Origin: an uncultured Lachnospira sp.
GTDB taxonomy: Bacteria > Bacillota > Clostridia > Lachnospirales > Lachnospiraceae
Reading direction: 5' to 3'
NCBI GenBank assembly: GCA_934358235.1
Contig: CAKRKK010000166.1
Span: 1-5,512, forward strand
DNA length: 5,512 nt
Position 1 is the stretch's first letter. Each line of letters starts with the position of its first letter. The notes under the pieces are model-generated. The model was not told the DNA's origin. It saw only the letters and a program-made list of their open reading frames with translations, and ran no database searches. The position numbers and the translations under genes were made by a program. Positions 1 through 4,727 of this stretch are shown in pieces.

Positions 1-736
1 CTTTCTGTGCAAGCTTTCGGGCAAGGAAGTAGTTAGCGTAGATGTAGGACGGCGTTTCTATTCCATCAGGCTTGGGGGTGTAGGGTTCTACACGCATAAG
101 CTCAGCTAATACGCGATTATTATCAGAAGTTCCGGATAGCATATCTTCAAGAAAGTTAGCACCATAGACACATTGCTGGGCTGCAATTATTGCATCCAGA
201 TAGCCTTTTGCCCATGGGGAGAGCTTATCATATATTCTGTCATAAAAGTTTCCTTTTTCGTTATACATAGAGCCTACAAATGATATATCACTATCGAAAA
301 CCTGATGTATATGTTCGCTTAATGCCAGTTTATCTAGTCTGTCTGTATTAGCAGCAAGTGGCATATAATATACTGTATTTATTCCGCCATTCTTAAGCTC
401 CATATATTGTGCACTATCAAATAAAAATATATAGTTGCAGGGATTGGTTATGGTGTATGAGTATAGGGTTGTGAGCGGACTGTCATATACCCATGCAATG
501 TATGGTATATTGTGCCTGTTGCAGCAGTTGGATACAACCACGCTGTAATTAAAGGTAAATACAGCATCATAGCTGCATTTATGCAAAGCATTTTCAAAGA
601 GCGCATCGAATTCCTCGCTTTTTCTCTCAAGGATAAGTGGAGTGGATATTACCGTCAATTCGTGTCCCATGGCGGGAAGAATCTCTTTTAAGTCTTCAAC
701 GCCAAAGTGTTTGTTCTCGAATTCAAGAATTTTCAT
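1..736 (-). CDS. DUF3880/CgeB-like glycosyltransferase, N-terminal part (cut by left edge)
   Basis: Reading the minus strand from an ATG at 736 gives 245 uninterrupted codons that leave the window, so the C-terminus is missing. The start is fixed by an AAGGAGG ribosome binding site at 752-746, nine bases upstream. Visible landmarks are an opening KILEFENKHFG strand, a WVYDSPL segment (residues 82-88), an NPCNYIFLFD segment (98-107), VYYMPLAANTDRL (122-134) and FVGSMY (153-158). From memory of the family, this order is typical of DUF3880 N-terminal domains, which precede a CgeB/YkvP-like glycosyl transferase domain; the latter would contain the nucleotide-sugar site and lies outside the window. 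No signal peptide or membrane segment is seen, so it is probably cytoplasmic. Such proteins are thought to glycosylate surface or flagellar structures; donor and acceptor cannot be read here. The gene is divergent from the ligase-like gene at 1125. Confidence 0.75.
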   Translation of the reverse strand, partial: MKILEFENKHFGVEDLKEILPAMGHELTVISTPLILERKSEEFDALFENALHKCSYDAVFTFNYSVVVSNCCNRHNIPYIAWVYDSPLTTLYSYTITNPCNYIFLFDSAQYMELKNGGINTVYYMPLAANTDRLDKLALSEHIHQVFDSDISFVGSMYNEKGNFYDRIYDKLSPWAKGYLDAIIAAQQCVYGANFLEDMLSGTSDNNRVLAELMRVEPYTPKPDGIETPSYIYANYFLARKLAQK

Positions 737-750
737 ATATAAGAACCTCC

Positions 751-810
751 TTAAAGTGGCTATAAGTGGTTATAAGTAGCTATAAACATTTATAAGCATT
801 TATAATTAAT
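751..810 (-). repeat. 10-bp-period TATAA repeat in the glycosyltransferase leader
   Basis: On the plus strand TATAA occurs at 761, 771, 781, 791 and 801, exactly every 10 bp. The units are TATAAGTGGT, TATAAGTAGC, TATAAACATT, TATAAGCATT and TATAATTAAT, with a degenerate sixth unit at 751-760 (TTAAAGTGGC). On the transcribed minus strand the units begin TTATA, and the last one runs into the ribosome binding site (TTTAAGGAGG at 754-745). The array therefore lies in the probable 5' leader. The units have diverged from one another, so recent slippage is unlikely. Function is unknown. Confidence 0.8.
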
Positions 811-873
811 TGAGTAATCAGCGTGTGTTGGTTGGAGCAGATTACATCACTATATTTTAAGAATATTATAATA

Positions 874-902
874 AATATATATGCCTTTTTGCCATAAAGC
901 AA
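874..902 (-). promoter_or_regulatory. Probable sigma-A promoter for the glycosyltransferase gene
   Basis: On the minus strand, TTGCTT (902-897) is followed by a 17-base spacer and TATATT (879-874). A second possible -10, TATAAT at 870-865, sits just downstream but has a poor -35. Initiation near 860 would give a leader of roughly 120 bases that includes the 10-bp repeat. Because the region is AT-rich, chance matches are possible. Confidence 0.45.
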
Positions 903-964
903 TAAATAAATACTAAATGTGAGAACCTGATGAATATAAATGTGTAAACTGGTTAAATATATGG

Positions 965-993
965 TTGCATAATATTTTTTATTAAATTACAAT
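965..993 (+). promoter_or_regulatory. Probable sigma-A promoter for the ligase-like gene
   Basis: TTGCAT (965-970) is separated by exactly 17 bases from TACAAT (988-993), a five-of-six match to the -10 consensus. Initiation near 1000 would give a leader of about 125 bases before the ATG at 1125. The spacer is A/T-rich with a run of T residues. Confidence 0.55.
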
Positions 994-1000
994 TAAGAAG

Positions 1001-1121
1001 GTACAGATAGAAAAGACAATGTTCAAAGACAGAACTAAAAAGACAGTATAGATTAAAAATATAGATAAAGGTTGTACAGGATAAAAGCAGTACAGCTCAT
1101 AGGAAGAGGCAGGGTGTACAG
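1001..1121 (+). repeat. GTACAG and AAAGACA repeats in the ligase-like gene leader
   Basis: GTACAG occurs four times in this leader: 1001-1006, 1074-1079, 1090-1095 and 1116-1121, the last ending three bases before the ATG. AAAGACA occurs three times at 1012, 1025 and 1039. The stretch is purine-rich with almost no pairing potential, so it may be an unstructured leader. The repeats could be binding sites or compositional; nothing visible decides between these. Confidence 0.5.
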
Positions 1122-1124
1122 ATT

Positions 1125-2513
1125 ATGGAAAAGCTTAATTCATTTTATAAAATGCTTAAGGATAACGCAGATAAATATCCAGATAAGGAAGCAATAGTGT
1201 ATGATACTATGTCAATAACATACAGTAAGCTGTTTGAAGATGCGTGCAAGAAGGCACTTCATCTTATGAGATTTCCTGGCAGCAGGATAGCTTTATATGG
1301 ACCAGCATCTTACAGATGGATTGTTAATATGTTTGGAACGATACTTGCAGGTAAAGATATTCTGCTGGTAGACTTCTTTCTTCCGCAGAATACGCGTAGT
1401 TCGATATTAAAGAAGGTAGGTGTTGATTATGTGCTCACATCTACTAATCAGTATATACTCGCTGATAGCGATGCGATTATGCTGCCTGACGCTGAGAAGG
1501 ATGATGTGACGGGGCTTGTGTATGCCGCTGAGGATGTTAATGAGGGAAATATCCTTATGCTTACAGCAGTCCCACAGGAGTGTGATAAGGCTGTTGTACT
1601 TACAACCAAGAATATTCTTAATACAGTTGATGAGCTCAATGAGTATTGTATATGTGAAGAGGATGATAAGGTGCTTACCCAGATTGCACTTCACCATATA
1701 TTCGGATATATATATAGTCTTATATGGCCTCTGCATAATGGTGCATGTGTATGTGTGGGAAGAGGGTTAAGGCACATAGATGCTGATACTTACTACTATA
1801 ATCCTACTATTTTGCCAGGCTCTCCTTCTATGGTTGACTATCTTAAGAGAGTTAAGGCATTTAATAGTAGTTTAAGAACTATTATTATAGGCGGTGCAAG
1901 CTGTCCATTCAGGCTTTTTGAAGCACTGAATGACAGAGATTTAAAGGTTTATAATGTCTATGGCATGACAGAAACCTCCGGCTGTATAGGAATTAATGAT
2001 ACAATGGATGGAACCTATAAGCTTTTTAAGGAAACACAGGTAACGATAGCTGCAGATGGTGAAATACTTATTAGTGGTGATTGTGTTATGAAGGGCTATG
2101 ATAATGATGAAAGCTATACCTCACGCGTGATAAAGGATGGGGCGTATCATACAGGTGACCTTGGCAGAATTAACGAAAAAGGACGCCTTGTTCTTCTTAA
2201 ACGTAATCCTGAGATTATTCTTCTTCCAACAGGTGAAAAGATAAGCCGTACGGTTACTATAAGGCAGATAACAGCGCTGGATGGCGTGGCAGAGAGCTAT
2301 GTAACTCTTCACAATGATAAGCTTACAGCGATTATTGTGCCTATTGATAAGGAGGCGCGTGAAGACAGATTTATAAGACTTATCAACAGATATAATGAAA
2401 GAAAGGGCTTTAGATGGGAAATCCAGAAGATTAAGCTTGTTAAGGAGCCTTTACCAAGATATGATAATGGGGATATAGATCAGGAGGCTGTAGACGCGCT
2501 GCTGGAGGACTGA
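1125..2513 (+). CDS. ANL-superfamily AMP-binding (acyl-CoA synthetase-like) protein with degenerate active-site motifs
   Basis: This 462-residue protein has the adenylate-forming fold in normal order. An N-terminal segment (residues 1-50) resembles the usual entry strand and helix. LHHIFG (189-194), IIIGGASCP (253-261), YGMTETSG (279-286), YHTGDLGRI (341-349) and GEKI (370-373) match conserved motifs of acyl- and aryl-CoA synthetases. Two key sites do not. The glycine-rich ATP loop (usually TSGTTGKPKG) reads TAVPQECDKAV at 147-157, keeping only the first Thr and the late Lys. The C-terminal PxxxxGK motif reads LPRYDNGDI (443-451), with Asp450 where the catalytic Lys is expected. The frame is intact and base composition matches its neighbours, so it looks maintained rather than decayed. 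The size suits a full ANL protein at the short end. AGGGTG at 1111-1116, eight bases ahead of the ATG, is the likely ribosome binding site. Substrate is unknown; it may bind rather than activate its ligand. Confidence 0.8.
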   Translation: MEKLNSFYKMLKDNADKYPDKEAIVYDTMSITYSKLFEDACKKALHLMRFPGSRIALYGPASYRWIVNMFGTILAGKDILLVDFFLPQNTRSSILKKVGVDYVLTSTNQYILADSDAIMLPDAEKDDVTGLVYAAEDVNEGNILMLTAVPQECDKAVVLTTKNILNTVDELNEYCICEEDDKVLTQIALHHIFGYIYSLIWPLHNGACVCVGRGLRHIDADTYYYNPTILPGSPSMVDYLKRVKAFNSSLRTIIIGGASCPFRLFEALNDRDLKVYNVYGMTETSGCIGINDTMDGTYKLFKETQVTIAADGEILISGDCVMKGYDNDESYTSRVIKDGAYHTGDLGRINEKGRLVLLKRNPEIILLPTGEKISRTVTIRQITALDGVAESYVTLHNDKLTAIIVPIDKEAREDRFIRLINRYNERKGFRWEIQKIKLVKEPLPRYDNGDIDQEAVDALLED

Positions 2514-2520
2514 TTAGACG

Positions 2521-2580
2521 TTGATATGGTATAATATGGTATAATGTTGTAAAGCTGATATGATAAAGCTATAATGGTAT
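2521..2580 (+). repeat. Short 10-bp repeat after the ligase-like gene
   Basis: ATATGGTATA is perfectly duplicated head to tail at 2524-2533 and 2534-2543. A third, weaker unit follows (ATGTTGTAAA), then AAAGCT twice (2551-2556, 2565-2570) and a TATAATGGTAT echo at 2569-2580. The tract fills the space between the stop codon and the terminator hairpin. Its TATAA/GGT content and 10-bp step resemble the repeat at 751-810 on the other side of the same gene. Confidence 0.6.
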
Positions 2581-2586
2581 ATAGTA

Positions 2587-2625
2587 ACCCCCGGCAGTTA
2601 TGAATAGTACATAGCTGCCGGGGGT
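2587..2625. terminator. Bidirectional intrinsic terminator between convergent genes
   Basis: Bases 2587-2602 pair with 2610-2625 in a 16-bp stem. The outer 11 bp (ACCCCCGGCAG with CTGCCGGGGGT) are perfect, followed by one T-G wobble and four more pairs, closing a 7-base loop (2603-2609). The stem is the most GC-rich element in this AT-rich stretch. It lies 73 bases after the ligase-like stop codon and 27 bases beyond the FliD-like stop codon, so it can serve both transcripts. The following T-tracts are weak in both directions (ATTATATT on plus, TACTATATA on minus), but stem strength and position make the call firm. Confidence 0.9.
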
Positions 2626-2652
2626 ATTATATTGCAAAGTTATTCTTGTATA

Positions 2653-3978
2653 TTATATGTATCCGTTAAACATCATACCGGTATAGGCGGAGAGGTTGTA
2701 AGGATCGTTATAGGTACGTGTAGGATTCTTATAAGCAATTATCTTGTTGTTAACATAGTCCATAGGATTGAGTGCGATGTTCTCAGCCTTATTTCTTATG
2801 GAATCCTTAAAGGAATTCAGGCTTTCAAATACATCGCTTAGCTGGTTGCTCTTAGCAGCCTCGTTGATTACTTCTTTATCTGTGCTTATAGTTCCGTCTG
2901 TATTAATGATAAGTCCGTTGCTTTCAAGCTGCCTTTTATGCGAACGGGCTATGGAGGTTATTTCTTTATATAACCGTTCCGTCCCCTGAAATCTGTTGTT
3001 ATCCTGATTGCCGGTTACGGATATAAGACTGTTATATCCGGATACAAGCTCGCTTATGCTTTCTGCAATAGAGTCTGCATCAGCCTTAAGACTGATGTTC
3101 GCCGGGCTTTCAGTTGTGTCAGCGAATTCCAGCGAATATGCCTTGTTAATAGTTACAAGATTAGTCATGGAAGAACGTTCTTCATCGTTTATGCTAAATA
3201 TGGCGTTCGACGGATAGCGGGATACCCTGTCTAGTCCGAGCGTGTTAACAGCGGCTGCATTGCGTGAAACATCAGTCTGTCTGCCATTGGCTGTATCATT
3301 CTCCTTATTGTCGGCACCACTTGGCTCTATACTGAATATAACAGGGGTAGAACCACTTACTCCGGTGGCCTCTGATTCAATATTAATGGCTGTATTGCCA
3401 AGGTTATCTTCCTTAATATCTGCTGTCAAGCCTATGTTCGATCTGTTGATAAGCCTTGCAAGCTTATTCTGTATGTTGTTTACAGTTTCGTTATTGTCAA
3501 CGGTAAACTGGAATTCATAGGTAAGATTATTGATGTTAAGATCAAAGGAATAGTCACCTGGCTGTATTAGTCTGGAACGTGGCTGTAGATAATTACCGGT
3601 GTTAATCTGCGTGGATGCTAGCTGCCTGACGGCCACGTCAAAGGTTTCATCACTGGCTGCCATGCTTGAATCGCCTATATAATCAGCGTGTACAGCAGAT
3701 GGGTTACTTGAAACGGCTGACTTCTTAAAGGTCATCTCGCCAGTACTGTCAGATAAATCCATAGTTATGTTCTCTAGTGCGCGGGCATTCTCCTTAAGGT
3801 CGATAGCATATTTCTGTGCAGCACTCGACAGGTCAAGCTTGTATACAGGAGTCTGGCTGTTTATTTTAACGACCTTGCTGTATGTGTTCTTAAGCTGTGA
3901 TTTAGTATGAGTGTCGTGCTTGGAATTCATCTTATGTCCATACTGGGACAGGTAGTAGCTATATACACTACTGATCAT
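2653..3978 (-). CDS. FliD-like flagellar filament-cap (hook-associated protein 2) family protein with atypical N-terminus
   Basis: This 441-residue protein resembles FliD, the cap at the tip of the flagellar filament that assembles flagellin outside the cell. Family-like features in order are ETFDVAVRQLASTQ (111-124), a flagellin-IN-like segment (165-206: TVNNIQNKL, then GLTADIKED and INIESEATG), ELVSGYNSLIS (310-320, like the FliD YN-L helix), GLIINTDGTISTD (355-367, like the GI-DGxLxxD motif), a coiled-coil-prone C-terminal helix (380-412) and an aromatic tail ending MMFNGYI. The first 95 residues, starting MISSVYSYYLSQYG, do not show the usual GIGSGLD-type opening of FliD. There is no cleavable signal peptide, as expected for type III export. 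An in-frame GTG at 3987 is rejected as the start because it overlaps the ribosome binding site. The gene stands alone here, convergent with the ligase-like gene and far from any visible flagellar operon. It may be a paralogue or an adapted cap, so I give no gene symbol. Confidence 0.72.
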   Translation of the reverse strand: MISSVYSYYLSQYGHKMNSKHDTHTKSQLKNTYSKVVKINSQTPVYKLDLSSAAQKYAIDLKENARALENITMDLSDSTGEMTFKKSAVSSNPSAVHADYIGDSSMAASDETFDVAVRQLASTQINTGNYLQPRSRLIQPGDYSFDLNINNLTYEFQFTVDNNETVNNIQNKLARLINRSNIGLTADIKEDNLGNTAINIESEATGVSGSTPVIFSIEPSGADNKENDTANGRQTDVSRNAAAVNTLGLDRVSRYPSNAIFSINDEERSSMTNLVTINKAYSLEFADTTESPANISLKADADSIAESISELVSGYNSLISVTGNQDNNRFQGTERLYKEITSIARSHKRQLESNGLIINTDGTISTDKEVINEAAKSNQLSDVFESLNSFKDSIRNKAENIALNPMDYVNNKIIAYKNPTRTYNDPYNLSAYTGMMFNGYI

Positions 3979-3986
3979 AACAGTCA

Positions 3987-3993
3987 CCTCCTT
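3987..3993 (-). promoter_or_regulatory. Ribosome binding site that fixes the FliD-like start
   Basis: The minus strand reads AAGGAGG at 3993-3987, eight bases before the ATG at 3978-3976. The alternative GTG start at 3987-3985 begins on the last G of this site, so it could not be served by it. The downstream ATG is therefore the start, and the protein loses three residues (M/V-T-V) relative to the longest ORF. Confidence 0.85.
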
Positions 3994-4011
3994 GTCTGTA
4001 TAATCAATCTA

Positions 4012-4030
4012 CATATGTATCATACGTATG
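4012..4030. repeat. Tandem palindromic repeat CATAYGTAT in the FliD-like leader
   Basis: CATATGTAT (4012-4020) is followed directly by CATACGTAT (4021-4029), one mismatch apart. Each copy is the core of a 10-bp palindrome (TACATATGTA at 4010-4019 and CATACGTATG at 4021-4030) whose centres are 11 bp, about one helical turn, apart. The site lies just downstream of the proposed start of FliD-like transcription, a position that would suit a repressor operator. Confidence 0.5.
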
Positions 4031-4048
4031 CTTGTTCCAATCATATTT

Positions 4049-4077
4049 ATTTTATAAGGAAAGACTTGATTTTGCAA
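4049..4077 (-). promoter_or_regulatory. Candidate promoter for the FliD-like gene
   Basis: The minus strand has TTGCAA (4077-4072), a 17-base spacer and TAAAAT (4054-4049), placing initiation near 4042 and giving a leader of about 64 bases. I looked for a sigma-28 (SigD) flagellar promoter, TAAA with GCCGATA about 15 bases later, and saw none, so the gene may be read by the housekeeping sigma factor. Confidence 0.4.
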
Positions 4078-4117
4078 TGCTTTTGTTGTATTATTTTATA
4101 ACAAATTTTTATGAAAC

Positions 4118-4139
4118 GATATACATAAGATATACATAA
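4118..4139. repeat. Perfect 11-bp tandem repeat
   Basis: GATATACATAA is present twice without a gap at 4118-4128 and 4129-4139. The period matches one turn of DNA. The repeat lies roughly 45 bp upstream of the rpmG -35 box and about 40 bp upstream of the proposed -35 of the FliD-like gene, between the divergent promoters. Confidence 0.65.
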
Positions 4140-4185
4140 AAAGAAATAAAAGTAAGAAAATAATAATAAAATTATGCTCAATGGG

Positions 4186-4215
4186 TTGACGAGTTGTTAC
4201 ATAATATGATATATT
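4186..4215 (+). promoter_or_regulatory. Sigma-A promoter for the rpmG-secE-nusG cluster
   Basis: TTGACG (4186-4191), five of six to consensus, is followed by an 18-base spacer and TATATT (4210-4215). Initiation near 4222 gives a leader of about 115 bases. AT-rich DNA lies directly upstream, as expected for a strong ribosomal-protein promoter. A TATGAT at 4205-4210 is an alternative -10 but is too close (13 bases) to this -35. Confidence 0.7.
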
Positions 4216-4248
4216 AGGCTGGCTATTGGAAGCGGTCTTTTTTTTATG

Positions 4249-4330
4249 CCCTGAATTAACCCAACAATTCGGGAGATAAAGAAAAACCAATTGGTGTTAA
4301 TAACACCTGCAAAATAAATAATTGGAGGTG
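4249..4330 (+). promoter_or_regulatory. Structured rpmG leader with alternative pairings near the ribosome binding site
   Basis: A hairpin forms from CCC (4249-4251) and GAATT (4253-4257) pairing with AATTC and GGG (4266-4273), with T4252 bulged. A second hairpin pairs GGTGTT (4293-4298) with AACACC (4302-4307). Around it, CCAATT (4287-4292) can pair with AATTGG (4320-4325), covering the first G residues of the GGAGG ribosome binding site (4324-4328). In competition with hairpin two, CACCT (4304-4308) can pair with AGGTG (4326-4330). This could allow translational control, but the tiny hairpin loop and A/T-rich stems make it speculative. No known riboswitch class is recognised. Confidence 0.4.
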
Positions 4331-4336
4331 GAAGTT

Positions 4337-4486
4337 GTGCGAGTAAAGATAACATTGGCATGTACAGAGTGTAAACAGCGCAATTACAACATGACTAAGG
4401 AAAAGAAAGCCCATCCAGACAGAATGGAAACTAAGAAGTATTGCAAGTTCTGTAAGTCACACACATTACACAAGGAAACAAAGTAA
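4337..4486 (+). CDS. rpmG: 50S ribosomal protein L33
   Basis: This short gene encodes 49 residues that match bacterial L33 over the full length, beginning [12 protein letters not shown] and ending HTLHKETK. L33 is a small protein of the large ribosomal subunit near the E site. The two CxxC pairs (Cys9/Cys12 and Cys36/Cys39) are complete, so this is the zinc-binding version rather than the cysteine-free paralogue that some Firmicutes switch to under zinc shortage. Translation starts at GTG 4337, eight bases after GGAGG (4324-4328). It is the first gene of the cluster and lies 22 bases ahead of secE, leaving no room for the tRNA gene sometimes found between these genes in other bacteria. Confidence 0.95.
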   Translation: MRVKITLACTECKQRNYNMTKEKKAHPDRMETKKYCKFCKSHTLHKETK

Positions 4487-4508
4487 TTAGTATCAGTGAG
4501 GTATTAAG

Positions 4509-4712
4509 ATGAGTGAAGCTGTTAAGACAAAGAAACAGAAAAAGAGCTGGTTCAAGGGACTTAAGGCAGAGTTCTCTAAGATCATTTGGCCAGACCAGAA
4601 ATCACTTACAAAGGAAACCATCGCTGTATTGGTTGTATCCGTATTATTAGGTGTAATTATTTCAGTTGTGGACTTGATTGTTCGCTTTGGAATTGAATTC
4701 ATTGTAAAGTAA
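4509..4712 (+). CDS. secE: Preprotein translocase subunit SecE
   Basis: The 67-residue product has the usual short Gram-positive SecE form. A lysine-rich cytoplasmic N-terminus (1-20) leads into an amphipathic helix with the conserved EFSKIIWPD segment (21-29), then one membrane span (about 38-60, ETIAVLVVSVLLGVIISVV onward) and a short tail. SecE clamps the SecY channel and is essential for export across the inner membrane. It is read from ATG 4509, with GAGG at 4498-4501 seven bases upstream. It is 15 bases ahead of nusG, consistent with one transcript from the rpmG promoter. Confidence 0.95.
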   Translation: MSEAVKTKKQKKSWFKGLKAEFSKIIWPDQKSLTKETIAVLVVSVLLGVIISVVDLIVRFGIEFIVK

Positions 4713-4727
4713 GGAAAAGGTGATCAG

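Larger units (their letters stand above)
737..1124. other. Divergent intergenic regulatory region
   Basis: This 388-base gap separates the minus-strand glycosyltransferase from the plus-strand ligase-like gene. It is strongly AT-rich and holds no convincing ORF or RNA gene. It contains one promoter-like element for each direction (874-902 minus, 965-993 plus), a 10-bp periodic repeat next to the glycosyltransferase ribosome binding site (751-810) and a repeat-bearing leader before the ligase-like gene (1001-1121). The two -35 boxes lie about 60 bp apart, back to back, so one regulator could act on both genes; that is inference. Confidence 0.7.
3979..4336. other. Divergent intergenic region between the FliD-like gene and rpmG
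   Basis: This 358-base region has no believable protein gene. It carries a promoter candidate for the FliD-like gene (4077-4049, minus), a good promoter for rpmG (4186-4215, plus), a 9-bp near-tandem repeat (4012-4029), a perfect 11-bp tandem repeat (4118-4139) and the structured rpmG leader (from about 4222). The central part, 4081-4185, is extremely AT-rich and could act as an upstream element for either promoter. I found no tRNA. Confidence 0.7.

Noticed and set aside
448..630. 60-residue minus-strand ORF
   Set aside because: It lies inside the glycosyltransferase gene in another frame of the same strand and has no ribosome binding site; the long frame with family motifs is the real one.
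1407..2312. Several 63-109-residue ORFs on both strands within the ligase-like gene
   Set aside because: They are out-of-frame or antisense readings of an intact coding sequence, without ribosome binding sites or recognisable motifs.
1125..2513. Ligase-like gene as a pseudogene
   Set aside because: The frame is unbroken for 462 codons with several conserved motifs and its own promoter and terminator; only specific active-site positions differ, so a functional but altered protein is more likely.
2632..3520. Plus-strand ORFs of 69-92 residues across the FliD-like gene
   Set aside because: Antisense shadows of the minus-strand gene, rich in Leu/Ser as expected from reversed coding sequence.
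4118..4139. CRISPR array start
   Set aside because: The repeat is 11 bp with no spacer between copies, and no cas gene is present.
4217..4245. Intrinsic terminator suggested by a run of eight T residues
   Set aside because: The preceding sequence forms only a wobble-rich or 3-bp stem, and it starts at the proposed transcription start, leaving no real hairpin before the T-run.
3907..4290. Two 64-residue ORFs at the FliD-like/rpmG boundary
   Set aside because: Composition is that of translated AT-rich intergenic DNA, with no convincing ribosome binding site; both overlap promoter elements.
4487..4508. tRNA gene between rpmG and secE, as in some bacteria
   Set aside because: The gap is 22 bases, too short for any tRNA.
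4493..4702. 69-residue minus-strand ORF opposite secE
   Set aside because: Antisense shadow of secE, which matches its family over the full length.
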